Assembly (NCBI RefSeq): GCF_000613185.1
Contig: NZ_CCBB010000003.1
Coordinates: 62,001 to 126,000 of the forward strand
Source of the DNA: Mycolicibacterium cosmeticum
Lineage (GTDB): Bacteria > Actinomycetota > Actinomycetes > Mycobacteriales > Mycobacteriaceae
DNA: 64,000 nucleotides
Reading direction: 5' to 3'
This document shows positions 50,826-60,032 of the stretch, in pieces. Within the stretch, counting starts at the first letter, position 1. Each line of letters begins with the position of its first letter. The notes below the pieces were generated by a model, which was not told where the DNA came from, did not search any database, and saw only the letters and a program-made list of their open reading frames with translations. The translations under genes were made by a program, and so were the position numbers.

Positions 50826-52052
50826 TCAGTGTCGAAACTGGCCGCCGGTGTAACCGATCCACGGCGAATAATCGGCGATCAACGCCTCCTGTGCAGGGCG
50901 TTCCTCCTCGGGCACGTGCTGCAGATTGATCCGCACCCGGTACCAGATCGAGCTCGGCCCGCGCATCCCGTCGACGAGCACATCCACCGGGGCCAGCCGT
51001 GCGGCCGCGCCGGGATGGCGGCCACGCCATACGTCGAGCGCCGCCAGCGCCTCGTCGCGGGTCTTGGTCCGGGCGACCTCGATGAGCGGCATGGTTGATT
51101 GCCTGCGCCCGTCTTTCGGCGCCTTGCCCCGCTTCTCCATCGGCCCGAGCTGCTCGGCCAGCTCCAGCAGCGGCTCCAGCCCACCTGCGGAATTGTCCAT
51201 GCCCTCCCACGGATCACCCATCTCGGCGAACCGCGCGGGCACGGTGGCGATGGTGAACGCCTCGGCGCGGCACCCCGCCACCTCGTCCCAGCGCAGCGGC
51301 GTCGACACCCGCGCGTCCGGTGTGGCCCGCACCGAGTAAGCCGAGGCGACGGTGCGGTCCTTGGCGTTCTGGTTGAAATCCACGAACACCCGCGCGCCGC
51401 GTTCCTCTTTCCACCAGCGTGCGGTGGCCAGGTCGGGGGCGCGCTGCTCCACCACCCTGGCCACCGTCTCGGCGGCCAGCCGGACCTGTTTGAACGGCCA
51501 GCGCGGGTGGATGCGGGCATAGATGTGGAAGCCGCGCGACCCCGAGGTCTTCGGCCAGGCCGTCAGCCCGTGATCGGCGAGCACCTCACGGGCCACCTGG
51601 GCCACCGCCAGAATCTGCTCCCACTCCACACCAGGCATCGGATCCAGATCGACCCGCAGTTCGTCGGGATGGTCCAGGTCCGCGGCGCGCACCGGGTGCG
51701 GATTGAGGTCGACGCAGCCGAGGTTGACGGCCCAGACCAGCCCGGCGGCATCCGTCAGCACGGCCTCCTTCGCCGAGGTGCCGGAGGCGTATTTGAGTTC
51801 GGCCACCTCGATCCAGTCGGGCCGTTTCTCCGGGGCCCGTTTCTGGAAGATCGCCTCCTCGGTGATGCCCTTGACGAAGCGCTTCAGGATCATCGGCCGG
51901 TCGGCGACACCGCGCAGCGCGCCATCGGCGACGGCCAGGTAGTAGTCGATCAGATCGCGCTTGGTCACCCCGGCGTCGGGGAAAATCACCTTGTCGGGAT
52001 GGGTGATGGGCACCCGTCGGCCACCCACGTCCAATGCGACCGCGTCGGCCAT
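50826..52052 (-). CDS. LigD-like DNA primase/polymerase (PolD type)
   Basis: A 408-residue stand-alone archaeo-eukaryotic-primase-type polymerase related to the LigD polymerase domain. Catalytic acidic residues D135 and D137 lie in LRVDLDPMPG. GSRGFHIYARI supplies the His and Ser of the nucleotide site. VFVDFNQNAKDRTVASAYSVRATPDARVSTPLRWDEV in adjoining blocks is the family C-terminal core with the third Asp. There is no ligase or nuclease domain. Position beside fadD2 corresponds to M. tuberculosis Rv0269c (PolD2). Probably a gap-filling or translesion role in repair. Confidence 0.92.
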   Translation of the reverse strand: MADAVALDVGGRRVPITHPDKVIFPDAGVTKRDLIDYYLAVADGALRGVADRPMILKRFVKGITEEAIFQKRAPEKRPDWIEVAELKYASGTSAKEAVLTDAAGLVWAVNLGCVDLNPHPVRAADLDHPDELRVDLDPMPGVEWEQILAVAQVAREVLADHGLTAWPKTSGSRGFHIYARIHPRWPFKQVRLAAETVARVVEQRAPDLATARWWKEERGARVFVDFNQNAKDRTVASAYSVRATPDARVSTPLRWDEVAGCRAEAFTIATVPARFAEMGDPWEGMDNSAGGLEPLLELAEQLGPMEKRGKAPKDGRRQSTMPLIEVARTKTRDEALAALDVWRGRHPGAAARLAPVDVLVDGMRGPSSIWYRVRINLQHVPEEERPAQEALIADYSPWIGYTGGQFRH

Positions 52053-52094
52053 AGCGCCATCCTAGTTAGCTCTCCGGCTGCGACCTGAGTCACA

Positions 52095-52100
52095 TATTGT
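52095..52100 (+). promoter_or_regulatory. fadD2: -10 box of fadD2
   Basis: TATTGT ends six bases before the ATG at 52107, consistent with a leaderless fadD2 transcript within the 54-base divergent gap. Confidence 0.5.
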
Positions 52101-52106
52101 GGCCGT

Positions 52107-53777
52107 ATGCCCAGTCTCTTGGACCTGCCTGCGCAGGCGGTGGCGAAAGCCCAGCAGTATTTCGACCGCGGCTCGGCGGAGCTGCATTACGCGCGCAAGA
52201 TGTTCGAGGCCGGTGCCTTCAAGCTCGAGCCTCCGCAGAACTTCGTCGCCATGCTGGCCGATATCCGGCGCTGGGGCGAATTCGGGATGATCCCGGCGCT
52301 CAACGCGCGGCGCTACCCGGACCGGATCGCCGTCATCGACGACGACGGCGCGATCACCTTCGCCGAGCTGGACCAGGCCGCGCACGCGGTGGCCAACGGC
52401 CTGCGCACCATGGGCGTCAAAGGCGGCGATGGCGTCGCCCTGCTGATCCGCAACCACCGCTGGTTTCTCATCGCCCTGTACGGCGCGGCCCGGGTCGGTG
52501 CCCGCGTCATCCTGCTCAACAGCGAGTTCTCGGGTCCGCAGATCAAGGAGGTCTCCGAGCGCGAAGGCGCCAAGGTCATCGTCTACGACGACGAGTACAC
52601 CGGCGCGGTGGCGCTGGCCGAACCGCCGCTGGGCAAGTTGCGTGCCCTGCCCACCAACCCCGACAAGCCCGATGAGCCGTCGGGCACCGACGACACGCTG
52701 GCCGACCTGATCAAGCGCAGCAGCAAGCAGCCCGCACCCAAGGCCACCAAACACTCCTCGGTGATCATCCTCACCAGCGGCACCACCGGAACGCCCAAGG
52801 GTGCCAACCGCAGCACCCCGCCGTCACTGGCGCCCATCGGCGGTGTGCTGTCCCACGTCCCGTTCAAATCCGGTGAGGTCACCTCGCTGCCGGCACCGAT
52901 GTTCCACGCGCTGGGATTCCTGCACGCCACCATCGCGATGATGTTGGGCACCACCCTGGTGCTGCGCCGGCGCTTCAAACCGGCGACCGTGCTGGCCGAT
53001 ATCGAAAAGCACCAGGTGACCGCGATGGTGGTGGTCCCGGTGATGCTGTCGCGCATCCTCGACGAACTGGAGAAGACCCAGCCCAAGCCCAACCTGTCCA
53101 GCCTGCGGATCGTGTTCGTGTCCGGTTCCCAGCTGGGCGCCGAACTGGCCACCCGGGCGCTCAAGGACCTGGGGCCGGTGATCTACAACCTGTACGGCTC
53201 CACCGAGATCGCCTTCGCCTCGATCGCGCGGCCCAAGGACCTGTCCGTCAACCCGGCAACGGTCGGCCCGCCGGTCAAGGGCATCACGGTGAAGATCCTC
53301 GACGACAACGGGATCGAGGTGCCCCAAGGCGAGGTCGGGCGCATCTTCGTGCGGAACACCTTCCCGTTCGAGGGTTACACCGGCGGGGGCGGCAAGCAGA
53401 TCATCGACGGCATGTTGTCCTCGGGGGATGTCGGGTACTTCGACGAGAACGGGCTGCTCTACGTGTCCGGCCGCGACGACGAGATGATCGTCTGCGGCGG
53501 CGAGAACGTCTTCCCGGCGGAGGTGGAGGACCTCATCAGCGGGCATCCCGAGGTGATCGAGGCGACCGCCCTCGGCGTCGAGGACCAGGAGTTCGGCGCG
53601 CGGTTGCGCGCCTTCGTGGTGAAGGCCGAGGGGGCCAGCATCGACGAGGACGCGATCAAGGCGTATGTGAAGGAGAATCTGGCGCGCTACAAGGTGCCCC
53701 GCGACGTCGTCTTCCTCGACGAGTTGCCGCGCAACCCGACCGGCAAAATCCTCAAGCGCGAGCTGCGTGAACTGTGA
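52107..53777 (+). CDS. fadD2: Fatty acyl-CoA/AMP synthetase FadD2
   Basis: A 556-residue adenylate-forming enzyme. The AMP-binding P-loop is VIILTSGTTGTPKGANR, A5 is YNLYGSTEIAFASIARP, A7 is GYFDENGLLYVSGRDDEMIVCGGENVFPAEVEDLI in adjoining blocks, and A10 lysine is in NPTGKILKREL. It activates fatty acids with ATP and CoA. The order PolD-fadD2-fadE6 fixes it as the FadD2 ortholog (Rv0270). Divergent from the polymerase gene. Confidence 0.93.
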   Translation: MPSLLDLPAQAVAKAQQYFDRGSAELHYARKMFEAGAFKLEPPQNFVAMLADIRRWGEFGMIPALNARRYPDRIAVIDDDGAITFAELDQAAHAVANGLRTMGVKGGDGVALLIRNHRWFLIALYGAARVGARVILLNSEFSGPQIKEVSEREGAKVIVYDDEYTGAVALAEPPLGKLRALPTNPDKPDEPSGTDDTLADLIKRSSKQPAPKATKHSSVIILTSGTTGTPKGANRSTPPSLAPIGGVLSHVPFKSGEVTSLPAPMFHALGFLHATIAMMLGTTLVLRRRFKPATVLADIEKHQVTAMVVVPVMLSRILDELEKTQPKPNLSSLRIVFVSGSQLGAELATRALKDLGPVIYNLYGSTEIAFASIARPKDLSVNPATVGPPVKGITVKILDDNGIEVPQGEVGRIFVRNTFPFEGYTGGGGKQIIDGMLSSGDVGYFDENGLLYVSGRDDEMIVCGGENVFPAEVEDLISGHPEVIEATALGVEDQEFGARLRAFVVKAEGASIDEDAIKAYVKENLARYKVPRDVVFLDELPRNPTGKILKRELREL

Positions 53778-53817
53778 TCGCGGAATAGATGTGGGTGCCC
53801 ACGGGTAGTAACTGCTC

Positions 53818-54606
53818 GTGAATATCGACCTCTCCGGGAAAACCGCGCTCGTCACCGGCTCCACCCAGGGCATCGGCCTGGCCATCGCCGAAGGCCTGGC
53901 CCGCGGCGGGGCGCGGGTGGCGGTCAACGGTCGCACCGCGTCCCGCGTGGACGAGGCCGTGGAACAGTTGCGGACCATCGGCGGTGACGTCTTCGGGGTG
54001 GCCGCCGATGTGAGCACCGACGAGGGCGCGGCGCAGCTGCTGGCCGAACTGCCCGAGGTCGACATCCTGGTGAACAACCTGGGCATCTTCGGTGCGGTGC
54101 CGGCCCGGGAGGTCACCGACGAACAGTGGCGCACCTACTTCGAGGTGAATGTGCTTGCCGCGGTGCGGCTTATCCGCGCCTACCTGCCGGGCATGACCGA
54201 GCGCGGCTGGGGCCGGGCGATCCAGATCGCCAGTGACTCCGCCATCGTGATTCCTGAGGAGATGATCCACTACGGCGTGTCCAAGACCGCCCTGCTGGCG
54301 GTGTCACGCGGTTTCGCCAAGGACGCTGCCGGCACCGGGGTTACGGTCAACTCGGTGATCGCCGGGCCCACGCACACCGCCGGGGTGGAGGATTTCGTCT
54401 ACCAATTGGTGGACAAGAGCCTGCCGTGGGACGAGGCGCAGCGCGAGTTCATGCGCAAGCACCGGCCGCAGTCACTGCTGCAGCGCCTCATCGAACCCGC
54501 CGAGATCGCCAACATGGTCACCTATCTGGCGTCGCCGCTGGCGTCGGCCACCACCGGCGGGGCGCTGCGCGTCGACGGCGGATACGTCGACGCGATCCTG
54601 CCCTAG
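53818..54606 (+). CDS. Classical SDR-family oxidoreductase
   Basis: A 262-residue short-chain dehydrogenase. The cofactor loop is TGSTQGIG (residues 13-20), NNLG replaces NNAG, and N111 is in FEVNVLA. The catalytic triad S139, Y152, K156 is in place (IASDSA...IHYGVSK). The C-terminal GGALRVDGGYV is typical. GTG start. It lies between fadD2 and fadE6, where M. tuberculosis has no gene as far as I recall, so it is an insertion relative to that genome. It might reduce or oxidise a fatty-acyl or related intermediate. Confidence 0.88.
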   Translation: MNIDLSGKTALVTGSTQGIGLAIAEGLARGGARVAVNGRTASRVDEAVEQLRTIGGDVFGVAADVSTDEGAAQLLAELPEVDILVNNLGIFGAVPAREVTDEQWRTYFEVNVLAAVRLIRAYLPGMTERGWGRAIQIASDSAIVIPEEMIHYGVSKTALLAVSRGFAKDAAGTGVTVNSVIAGPTHTAGVEDFVYQLVDKSLPWDEAQREFMRKHRPQSLLQRLIEPAEIANMVTYLASPLASATTGGALRVDGGYVDAILP

Positions 54607-54896
54607 GGGTTGTTGACGTAGTAGGACAGGCAGACCGGGTCGTGCCGGCACGCGATGATCGCCCCGGCATCGGGTGCCGAGCCGCGGATCTTGGGCGGCC
54701 GCGGGCCGAGATTGCAGTTGACCACATAGGGGTTGAGCGGGACGACACCGTTGACACAAGGCTGCGCCAGCGTGCGATCGGCGTTGTGCTCCGACATCGC
54801 GACGACGGCCGCGGGGCCGAGCAGGGCCAGACCCGCGACCGCGGTACAGAGTGCGCGGACGGCGCGATGGTGCGAGGTACTCACTCTCTCAAGCAA
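54603..54896 (-). CDS. Small secreted cysteine-containing protein
   Basis: A 97-residue protein with an N-terminal signal segment (RAVRALCTAVAGLALLGPAAVVAMS). The mature part has four cysteines (QPCVN, VNCNL, IACRH, PVCLS) and ends SYYVNNP. It looks like a conserved small exported mycobacterial protein without known role. The start may be the ATG at 54896 or a GTG at 54884. Its end overlaps the convergent SDR gene by 4 bases. Confidence 0.65.
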   Translation of the reverse strand: MLERVSTSHHRAVRALCTAVAGLALLGPAAVVAMSEHNADRTLAQPCVNGVVPLNPYVVNCNLGPRPPKIRGSAPDAGAIIACRHDPVCLSYYVNNP

Positions 54897-54952
54897 CGGG
54901 TGTCGACGGCGGGCTGATTCCCGTTTGGCCCGTTGTGTCCGAGATCACGCCG

Positions 54953-57142
54953 TTACGGATCGCGGGGCAGGCCCAGCAGGCGCTCGGCGATGATGTTCAG
55001 CTGCACCTCGGTGGTGCCGCCGTAGATCGTGGTCGCCCGGCTGAACAGCAGGTAGTCGGCCCACTTGCCGGTGATCTGATCCTTGTCGCCGATCACGGCG
55101 TCGGTGCCGAACGAGGACACCCCGAACTCGGCGTAGCCCTGACCCGTCTTCATCGAGAGCAGTTTGGAGATGGCCGCGGCCGGCATCGGATCACCCCCGG
55201 CCAGGGTCAGCAGCGTCGAACGCAGGTTGAGCACCTTGGCGGCGTAGCCCTCGGCGATGAGCTTGCCCGCGTGGTTCTGCTCGATCTGGTCGAAGTGCCC
55301 GTCGGCCAAGAACTGCACGAACTGGTCCAGGCTGGCCAGGAACGGGGGCTCGCCGCTGCCGATGGACACCCGCTCGTTGGTCAGCGTGTTGCGGCTGACC
55401 TCCCAGCCCCGGTCGACCTCGCCCAGCACCATCGCATCCGGCACGAACACGTCGTCGATGAAGACGGTGTTGAACATGGCGTCGCCGGTCAGTTCGCGCA
55501 GCGGCTTCACCTCCACGCCAGGCGATTTCATGTCCAGCAGGAAATAGGTGATGCCATTGTGCTTGGGGGCGCTGGAATTCGTCCTGGCCAGCAGGGCGCC
55601 CCACTGCGAATACTGGGCGCCGGTGGTCCAGATCTTCTGCCCGGTGATCCGCCAGCCGCAGTCGACCTTGGTGGCCTTGGTGGTCAGGCTGGCCAGGTCG
55701 GACCCGGCACCGGGCTCGGAAAACAGCTGGCACCAGATCATCTCGCCGCGGAAGGTCGGCGGCAGGAACTGCTGTTGCTGCTCGTCGGTGCCGTAGGCGA
55801 CGATGGACGGGATGATCCACGCCGCGATGCCCATATTGGGACGCGCGACCCGCCCGGTGCTGAACTCCTGCGCGATGATGATCTGTTCGACCGGACCCGC
55901 GTCGCGGCCCCACGGCTTGGGCAGGTGCGGCTGCACCCAGCCACCCTCGGCAATCGCGGCGTTGCGTTCCTCGCGCGCAATGGCTTTCAGGGCGGCGACC
56001 TCGGCCCGGATCTCCTCACGCAGCTTCTCGGTCTCCGGGTCCAGGTCGATGTCCAGCTTGCGCAGGCCGGTGCTGGTGGCGGTGTCCACCACCAGCTGCG
56101 GGTAGTCGGCGGCGCGCCCGAAGCCGGCCGCCAGCACCAGTGCCCGGCGGTAGTACACGTTGGTGTCGTGTTCCCAGGTGAACCCGATACCACCGTGCAC
56201 CTGGATGCACTCCTGCGCGCAGTGCTGCGCGGCGACCGGGGCCAGCGTTCCCGCGACCGCTGCGGCGAACTCGAAGTGCGAATCCGCTGTACCGCCGGCG
56301 AATTCGTCGAGCGCACGGGAGGCGTCCCACACCGCGGCGGTGGCCCGTTCGGTCTCGGCGATCATGCCGGAGCACTTGTGCTTGATGGCCTGGAACTGGC
56401 CGATGGGCCGGCCGAACTGTTCCCGGATCTTGGCGTACTCGGTGGCCGTGTCGGTGGCCCAGCGCGCGACACCGACACATTCGGCCGACAGCAGCGTGGT
56501 GATGAGCGCACGGGCATGGCCGCGAGTGAGGTTGGAAAGCACCTTGTCCAGGCCGATCTCGACGGCGTTGGCGCGCACATGCGCCACCGGGCGCAGCGGG
56601 TCGATGCTGGTGACGGGTTCGATCTCCAGCGCGTGCGCGTCCAGGACCACCCATTCCTCGCTGCTGTCGATCGACACCGGTAGCACCAGCAGCGACGCCT
56701 GCGCGGCAGCGGGCACGGCCCGCACCTCGCCGCGGATGGTGAGGGTGTCGTCGTGCCGGGTGGCCGTCAGGCCAGAGTCGATGGCGTAGGCGGCGATGAC
56801 CGCACCGGAGGCCAGCCCGGTCAGCAGCGTGGACCGCGGGTCGTGGGCCGAGATCAGGGCACCGGCGATGGCCGACGGCACGAACGGGCCGGGGACCGCG
56901 CCGTAACCGAACTCGGCCAGCGTGATCGCCAGCTCGAGGATGCCGAAGCCCTGCCCGCCAACCTCTTCGGCGATGTGCACACCGTGCAGCCCTTGCTCGG
57001 CGGCGGCCTTCCAATAGCCGGGTGGGTTGGCAATGGGGGTTTCCAGCGCCTCGTGCAGCACCTCGGAGGGGGCGACCTTGGCCACCAGGGACCGGACCGA
57101 ATCGGCCAGGTCGTTGTGCTCAGGATTGATCGCGATCGGCAT
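54953..57142 (-). CDS. fadE6: Acyl-CoA dehydrogenase FadE6 (tandem double-domain)
   Basis: A 729-residue fusion of two acyl-CoA-dehydrogenase domains. The N-terminal copy (about 1-360) ends with QVHGGIGFTWEHDTNVYYRRA. The C-terminal copy (about 385-729) holds MIWCQLFSEPGAGSDLASL, WRITGQKIWTTGAQ and the terminal IYGGTTEVQLNIIAERLLGLPR. In the second domain Glu of GGTTEV could be the base. It oxidises acyl-CoA or steroid-CoA side chains with FAD. Length agrees with M. tuberculosis FadE6 (about 731) and the position matches Rv0271c. A TTATTAG-type AT patch lies just upstream. Confidence 0.92.
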   Translation of the reverse strand: MPIAINPEHNDLADSVRSLVAKVAPSEVLHEALETPIANPPGYWKAAAEQGLHGVHIAEEVGGQGFGILELAITLAEFGYGAVPGPFVPSAIAGALISAHDPRSTLLTGLASGAVIAAYAIDSGLTATRHDDTLTIRGEVRAVPAAAQASLLVLPVSIDSSEEWVVLDAHALEIEPVTSIDPLRPVAHVRANAVEIGLDKVLSNLTRGHARALITTLLSAECVGVARWATDTATEYAKIREQFGRPIGQFQAIKHKCSGMIAETERATAAVWDASRALDEFAGGTADSHFEFAAAVAGTLAPVAAQHCAQECIQVHGGIGFTWEHDTNVYYRRALVLAAGFGRAADYPQLVVDTATSTGLRKLDIDLDPETEKLREEIRAEVAALKAIAREERNAAIAEGGWVQPHLPKPWGRDAGPVEQIIIAQEFSTGRVARPNMGIAAWIIPSIVAYGTDEQQQQFLPPTFRGEMIWCQLFSEPGAGSDLASLTTKATKVDCGWRITGQKIWTTGAQYSQWGALLARTNSSAPKHNGITYFLLDMKSPGVEVKPLRELTGDAMFNTVFIDDVFVPDAMVLGEVDRGWEVSRNTLTNERVSIGSGEPPFLASLDQFVQFLADGHFDQIEQNHAGKLIAEGYAAKVLNLRSTLLTLAGGDPMPAAAISKLLSMKTGQGYAEFGVSSFGTDAVIGDKDQITGKWADYLLFSRATTIYGGTTEVQLNIIAERLLGLPRDP

Positions 57143-57215
57143 GTGCGCCCTTCCCTAATAACCGGTCGGTTGGGACCGAGGTTACCCCCATCGTGACGGG
57201 CGCCACTTTCGGGGG

Positions 57216-58160
57216 CTATCTGACTTCGTTTACCAGGTGTACCAGCGCGGCGCCGTCGCGAAGCCGCCGGCAGTTGTCGACGGCCATCTCCAGATAGCGG
57301 CGCATGGTGTCGACGGTGTACCACGTGACATGCGGGGTAACCACGACGTTGTCCAGCGTCAGCAGGGCGGCGTCCGCCGGTACCGGTTCCTCGGCGAAGA
57401 CGTCCAGCCCGGCCGCGGCCAGGTGACCGGTCCGCAGCGCGTCGACCAGGGCCGGCTCGTCGACGATCGGGCCTCTCGAGGTGTTGACCAGGACCGCACC
57501 GGGTTTCATCGCGGCGATCTCGGCGGCACCGAGCAGGTGCCGGGTGTGCTCGTTCAGGGGCAGGTGCAGCGAGACGATATCGCTGGACGCCAGCAGCTCG
57601 GGCAGGGTGCGCCAGCCGCGGGTGCCGTCGTCGCGGGTGCTGGTGTGCACCACGTCGGCACCCATGGCCGTGACGATGGCCTCCACCTGTCTGGCGATGT
57701 TGCCGTACCCGATCAGCCCGACCGTGCACCCGCCGATATCGCGCACCGTCTCGCCCAGGCTGGGATCCGATGGCCAGCCGCGGCCCGCCCGGGTGGCCCG
57801 GTCCAGGATCGGTAGCCGGCGCAGCGCCGCCAGCATCAGCAGCAGGGTGCCCTCGGCGACCGACGGCGCATTGGCCCCCGGCATGTTGGCCACCGCGATG
57901 CCCAGTCGGGTGGCGGTGTCCACGTCGATGGTGTTCACGCCGGCACCGAGCTTGTGGACCAGCTCCAGACGCTTGCCCTGCTGCAGATCCGCTCCCGAGA
58001 TGGGCCGTAGCACATGCCAGATCACCTCGGCATCGGGCAGTTCGCGGTAGAACGTCGCGTCGTCGTCCTCGGCGCACCACCGGATGTCCAGCCAATCAGA
58101 TTCCGGTGCAACGAAATCCAGTACCCTGGCGCCGGGGGTGAAGTGCGCGAGAACTCTCAC
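57216..58160 (-). CDS. D-2-hydroxyacid dehydrogenase
   Basis: A 314-residue NAD-dependent D-isomer-specific 2-hydroxyacid dehydrogenase. The cofactor motif is VGLIGYGNIARQV, the catalytic Arg is in VNTSRGPIVDEPAL, the Glu in DVFAEEPVPADAALL and the His in VVVTPHVTW. The GTG at 58160 leaves a 29-base gap to the upstream hydrolase; an in-frame ATG at 58214 would overlap it by 25 bases. Not present between fadE6 and Rv0272c in M. tuberculosis, from memory. Co-transcription with the hydrolase and TetR is likely. Confidence 0.9.
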   Translation of the reverse strand: MRVLAHFTPGARVLDFVAPESDWLDIRWCAEDDDATFYRELPDAEVIWHVLRPISGADLQQGKRLELVHKLGAGVNTIDVDTATRLGIAVANMPGANAPSVAEGTLLLMLAALRRLPILDRATRAGRGWPSDPSLGETVRDIGGCTVGLIGYGNIARQVEAIVTAMGADVVHTSTRDDGTRGWRTLPELLASSDIVSLHLPLNEHTRHLLGAAEIAAMKPGAVLVNTSRGPIVDEPALVDALRTGHLAAAGLDVFAEEPVPADAALLTLDNVVVTPHVTWYTVDTMRRYLEMAVDNCRRLRDGAALVHLVNEVR

Positions 58161-58189
58161 CGCGCAGCGCCCGGGAGGGGAATCATCGG

Positions 58190-59323
58190 CTAGCGCCACC
58201 GCTTCGCGATCCATTTGGCGATCGTATCGGCCTGTTCGGTACGGGCGCCCGGGGTGGTGAAGTAGTGATCGGTGTCGATTGAGCACAGCGTCTTGTCCTG
58301 GGACGCCAGGGCGGTGTGGATGCGTTGCGCGTCCGACGGATACACCCCGGTGTCCTGGTCGGCATTGATCACCAGGGCCGGGCAGTCGATGAGCGCCAGG
58401 TGCGGTTCGGCCCTGGTCTGGGCGTGGCGCAGGCTCCACATGCCGAGCCAGTTGCGCAGCGTGCAGGCCGCCGCGATACCGCGCGCGGATCGGTTGGCGT
58501 GCATCGGAACTCCCGCGTAGCACAGGTTTGCCTGGCGCCTGGTCGGTTCCAGCGTGGGGTCCACCATCCTGGGGTCGGCCCAGGTGCGCAGCACCGAGAA
58601 CGGCCGGTCGCTGAAGCCGGCCGCGCGCACCCGCTTGAGCTCGGCTTCGGCCCAATCGGTGATGGACTCGTTGCGTGCGACCTGTGCCGCGCGATACCGG
58701 GTGACGAAGTCCTCGGAGTACGGCGGGCCGTTCTGCTCGTGGAACAGGTCCAGCGCGAGATCGGTGGCCACCGGGTCGTTCTCGTCGACCACCGCGGCAT
58801 CCATCCAGGCCGTCAACACGTCGGGCCGGCCGGGGTGCGCGGCGCTGGCGACGTAACCGTCGGCCGGCGGCAGGTCCGACACGCCGGCCGCGGGACGCAT
58901 GCCCTCCAGCGCCGGCCGGACATGGTTGTGCAGCGCCTGCGCCTGATAGGCCGCCATCAGCGATCCGCCGCCGGAATTACCCAGCAGCACCACGGTTTCG
59001 ATGTTCTGCACCTCCCGCAACCAGCGCACGCCGACCCCGATGTCGACGAGCGCGTGGTCGAGCAGGAAGCTGCTCTCGAAACCGCGGAACCGGGTGTTCC
59101 AGCCCAGGAAGCCGATGCCCCTGGTGGCCATGTAGTCGGCGAGATAGTGCTCGGAGAAGTCGATTTGATAGTGCGTGGCGATCATGGCGATCTTGGGCTT
59201 CCGCCCGACGCCGCGGTAGTAGAGCCCCTGGCACGGATGACCGCCGGCGCCGGCGCGCAGGGCGGTCGGTGAATCGAGCCCGACGAATTCACGGGTCACG
59301 CCGGCTGCTGCGCTCCTGCTCAT
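58190..59323 (-). CDS. Alpha/beta hydrolase, Rv0272c-like
   Basis: A 377-residue intracellular alpha/beta hydrolase, the same length as M. tuberculosis Rv0272c. The nucleophile is Ser in VVLLGNSGGGSLM, the acid probably Asp in LVINADQDTGVYPSD, and the His in IDTDHYFTTPG. ATHYQIDFSEHYLADYMATRGIGFLGWNTRFRGFE in adjoining blocks replaces a normal oxyanion HG. Substrate unknown, perhaps an acyl-CoA-like ester. Its ATG overlaps the TetR stop by 4 bases, placing it in that operon. Confidence 0.85.
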   Translation of the reverse strand: MSRSAAAGVTREFVGLDSPTALRAGAGGHPCQGLYYRGVGRKPKIAMIATHYQIDFSEHYLADYMATRGIGFLGWNTRFRGFESSFLLDHALVDIGVGVRWLREVQNIETVVLLGNSGGGSLMAAYQAQALHNHVRPALEGMRPAAGVSDLPPADGYVASAAHPGRPDVLTAWMDAAVVDENDPVATDLALDLFHEQNGPPYSEDFVTRYRAAQVARNESITDWAEAELKRVRAAGFSDRPFSVLRTWADPRMVDPTLEPTRRQANLCYAGVPMHANRSARGIAAACTLRNWLGMWSLRHAQTRAEPHLALIDCPALVINADQDTGVYPSDAQRIHTALASQDKTLCSIDTDHYFTTPGARTEQADTIAKWIAKRWR

Positions 59324-59943
59324 GGTGCGGCGGTCTCCTCGTGGTAGATCGTCCGGTAGAAGATGTTGGCCAGGGTGGCGATGCAGGCGTCGTCGTCGAC
59401 GGTGGCCGCGCCGTCGCCACTGAGCTGGGTGTAACAGAACTGGTTCAGCATGGACACCAGTGCCACCGCCACCAGCTGCGGATCGTCGTCGGGGCAGAAC
59501 CCTTGGCGCTGAGCGTCTTTGACCATGGTGGTGACGAGGCTGATGGGCAGTGCGCAGATGTCGCGCCAGTACTGCGCGAAGTCGTCGTTGATCATGGCCA
59601 GCTGCGAGACGCTGATGATCTCGGCGAGCCGATGCCGGTAGGTGTTCCAGTGCGCCGCGGCCGCGGCGTGTGCCCGCTCGGCGTTGCTCAGGCCGGGTTC
59701 GGCGGCCGCGCGTGCGCGGTCGCGGGCCTCGTCGCGGAACCGCAGCGCCCACTGCCGGACCATGGCCTCCTTGGAGTCGTAATAGTTGTAGAACGACGCG
59801 GTGGAACGTCCCGCCTCGGCCGCGATGTCGGCGATGGTGGTGGCCAGGATTCCCTTGCGGGCTACCACATTTCGCGCCGCGACATCGATCGCGGCCTGCG
59901 TCTGGCGTCCGCGCACGGTCGGCAGCTGCACGCGTGCGGTCAC
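59320..59943 (-). CDS. TetR-family regulator, Rv0273c-like
   Basis: A 207-residue TetR protein with helix-turn-helix LATTIADIAAEAGRSTASFYNYYDSKEAM at about residues 34-62. GTG start with GAGGGGAA upstream. It heads an operon with the hydrolase and probably the hydroxyacid dehydrogenase, and faces the glyoxalase-fold gene across a perfect 13-base-arm palindrome (59974-60005). It most likely represses both directions. Confidence 0.92.
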   Translation of the reverse strand: MTARVQLPTVRGRQTQAAIDVAARNVVARKGILATTIADIAAEAGRSTASFYNYYDSKEAMVRQWALRFRDEARDRARAAAEPGLSNAERAHAAAAAHWNTYRHRLAEIISVSQLAMINDDFAQYWRDICALPISLVTTMVKDAQRQGFCPDDDPQLVAVALVSMLNQFCYTQLSGDGAATVDDDACIATLANIFYRTIYHEETAAP

Positions 59944-59973
59944 CGTGTTCCCCTCGTCCGTCCGGGCATTGAT

Positions 59974-60005
59974 CGAAACTGAATCTGATGTTAGATTCAG
60001 TTTCG
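59974..60005. promoter_or_regulatory. Strong TetR operator
   Basis: CGAAACTGAATCT (59974-59986) and its exact complement (59993-60005) flank the six bases GATGTT. It is centred between the TetR gene and the divergent glyoxalase-fold gene and covers likely -10 sequences (TTAGAT/TAGATT). Confidence 0.88.
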
Positions 60006-60032
60006 GATCTGCGCTAGAGGTGGGAGATCGTC

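Noticed and set aside
53786..53800. Small dyad GTGGGTGCCCAC before the SDR gene as an operator
   Set aside because: Twelve bases of GC-rich dyad are expected by chance in this composition, and no regulator gene adjoins.
54851..56683. A 610-codon open frame on the plus strand opposite fadE6
   Set aside because: Its translation is a Gly/Arg/Val/Gln-rich string without any domain and mirrors the codon pattern of fadE6. Similar long antisense frames at 21118-23280, 42838-44775 and 39560-40966 are likewise products of high G+C content.
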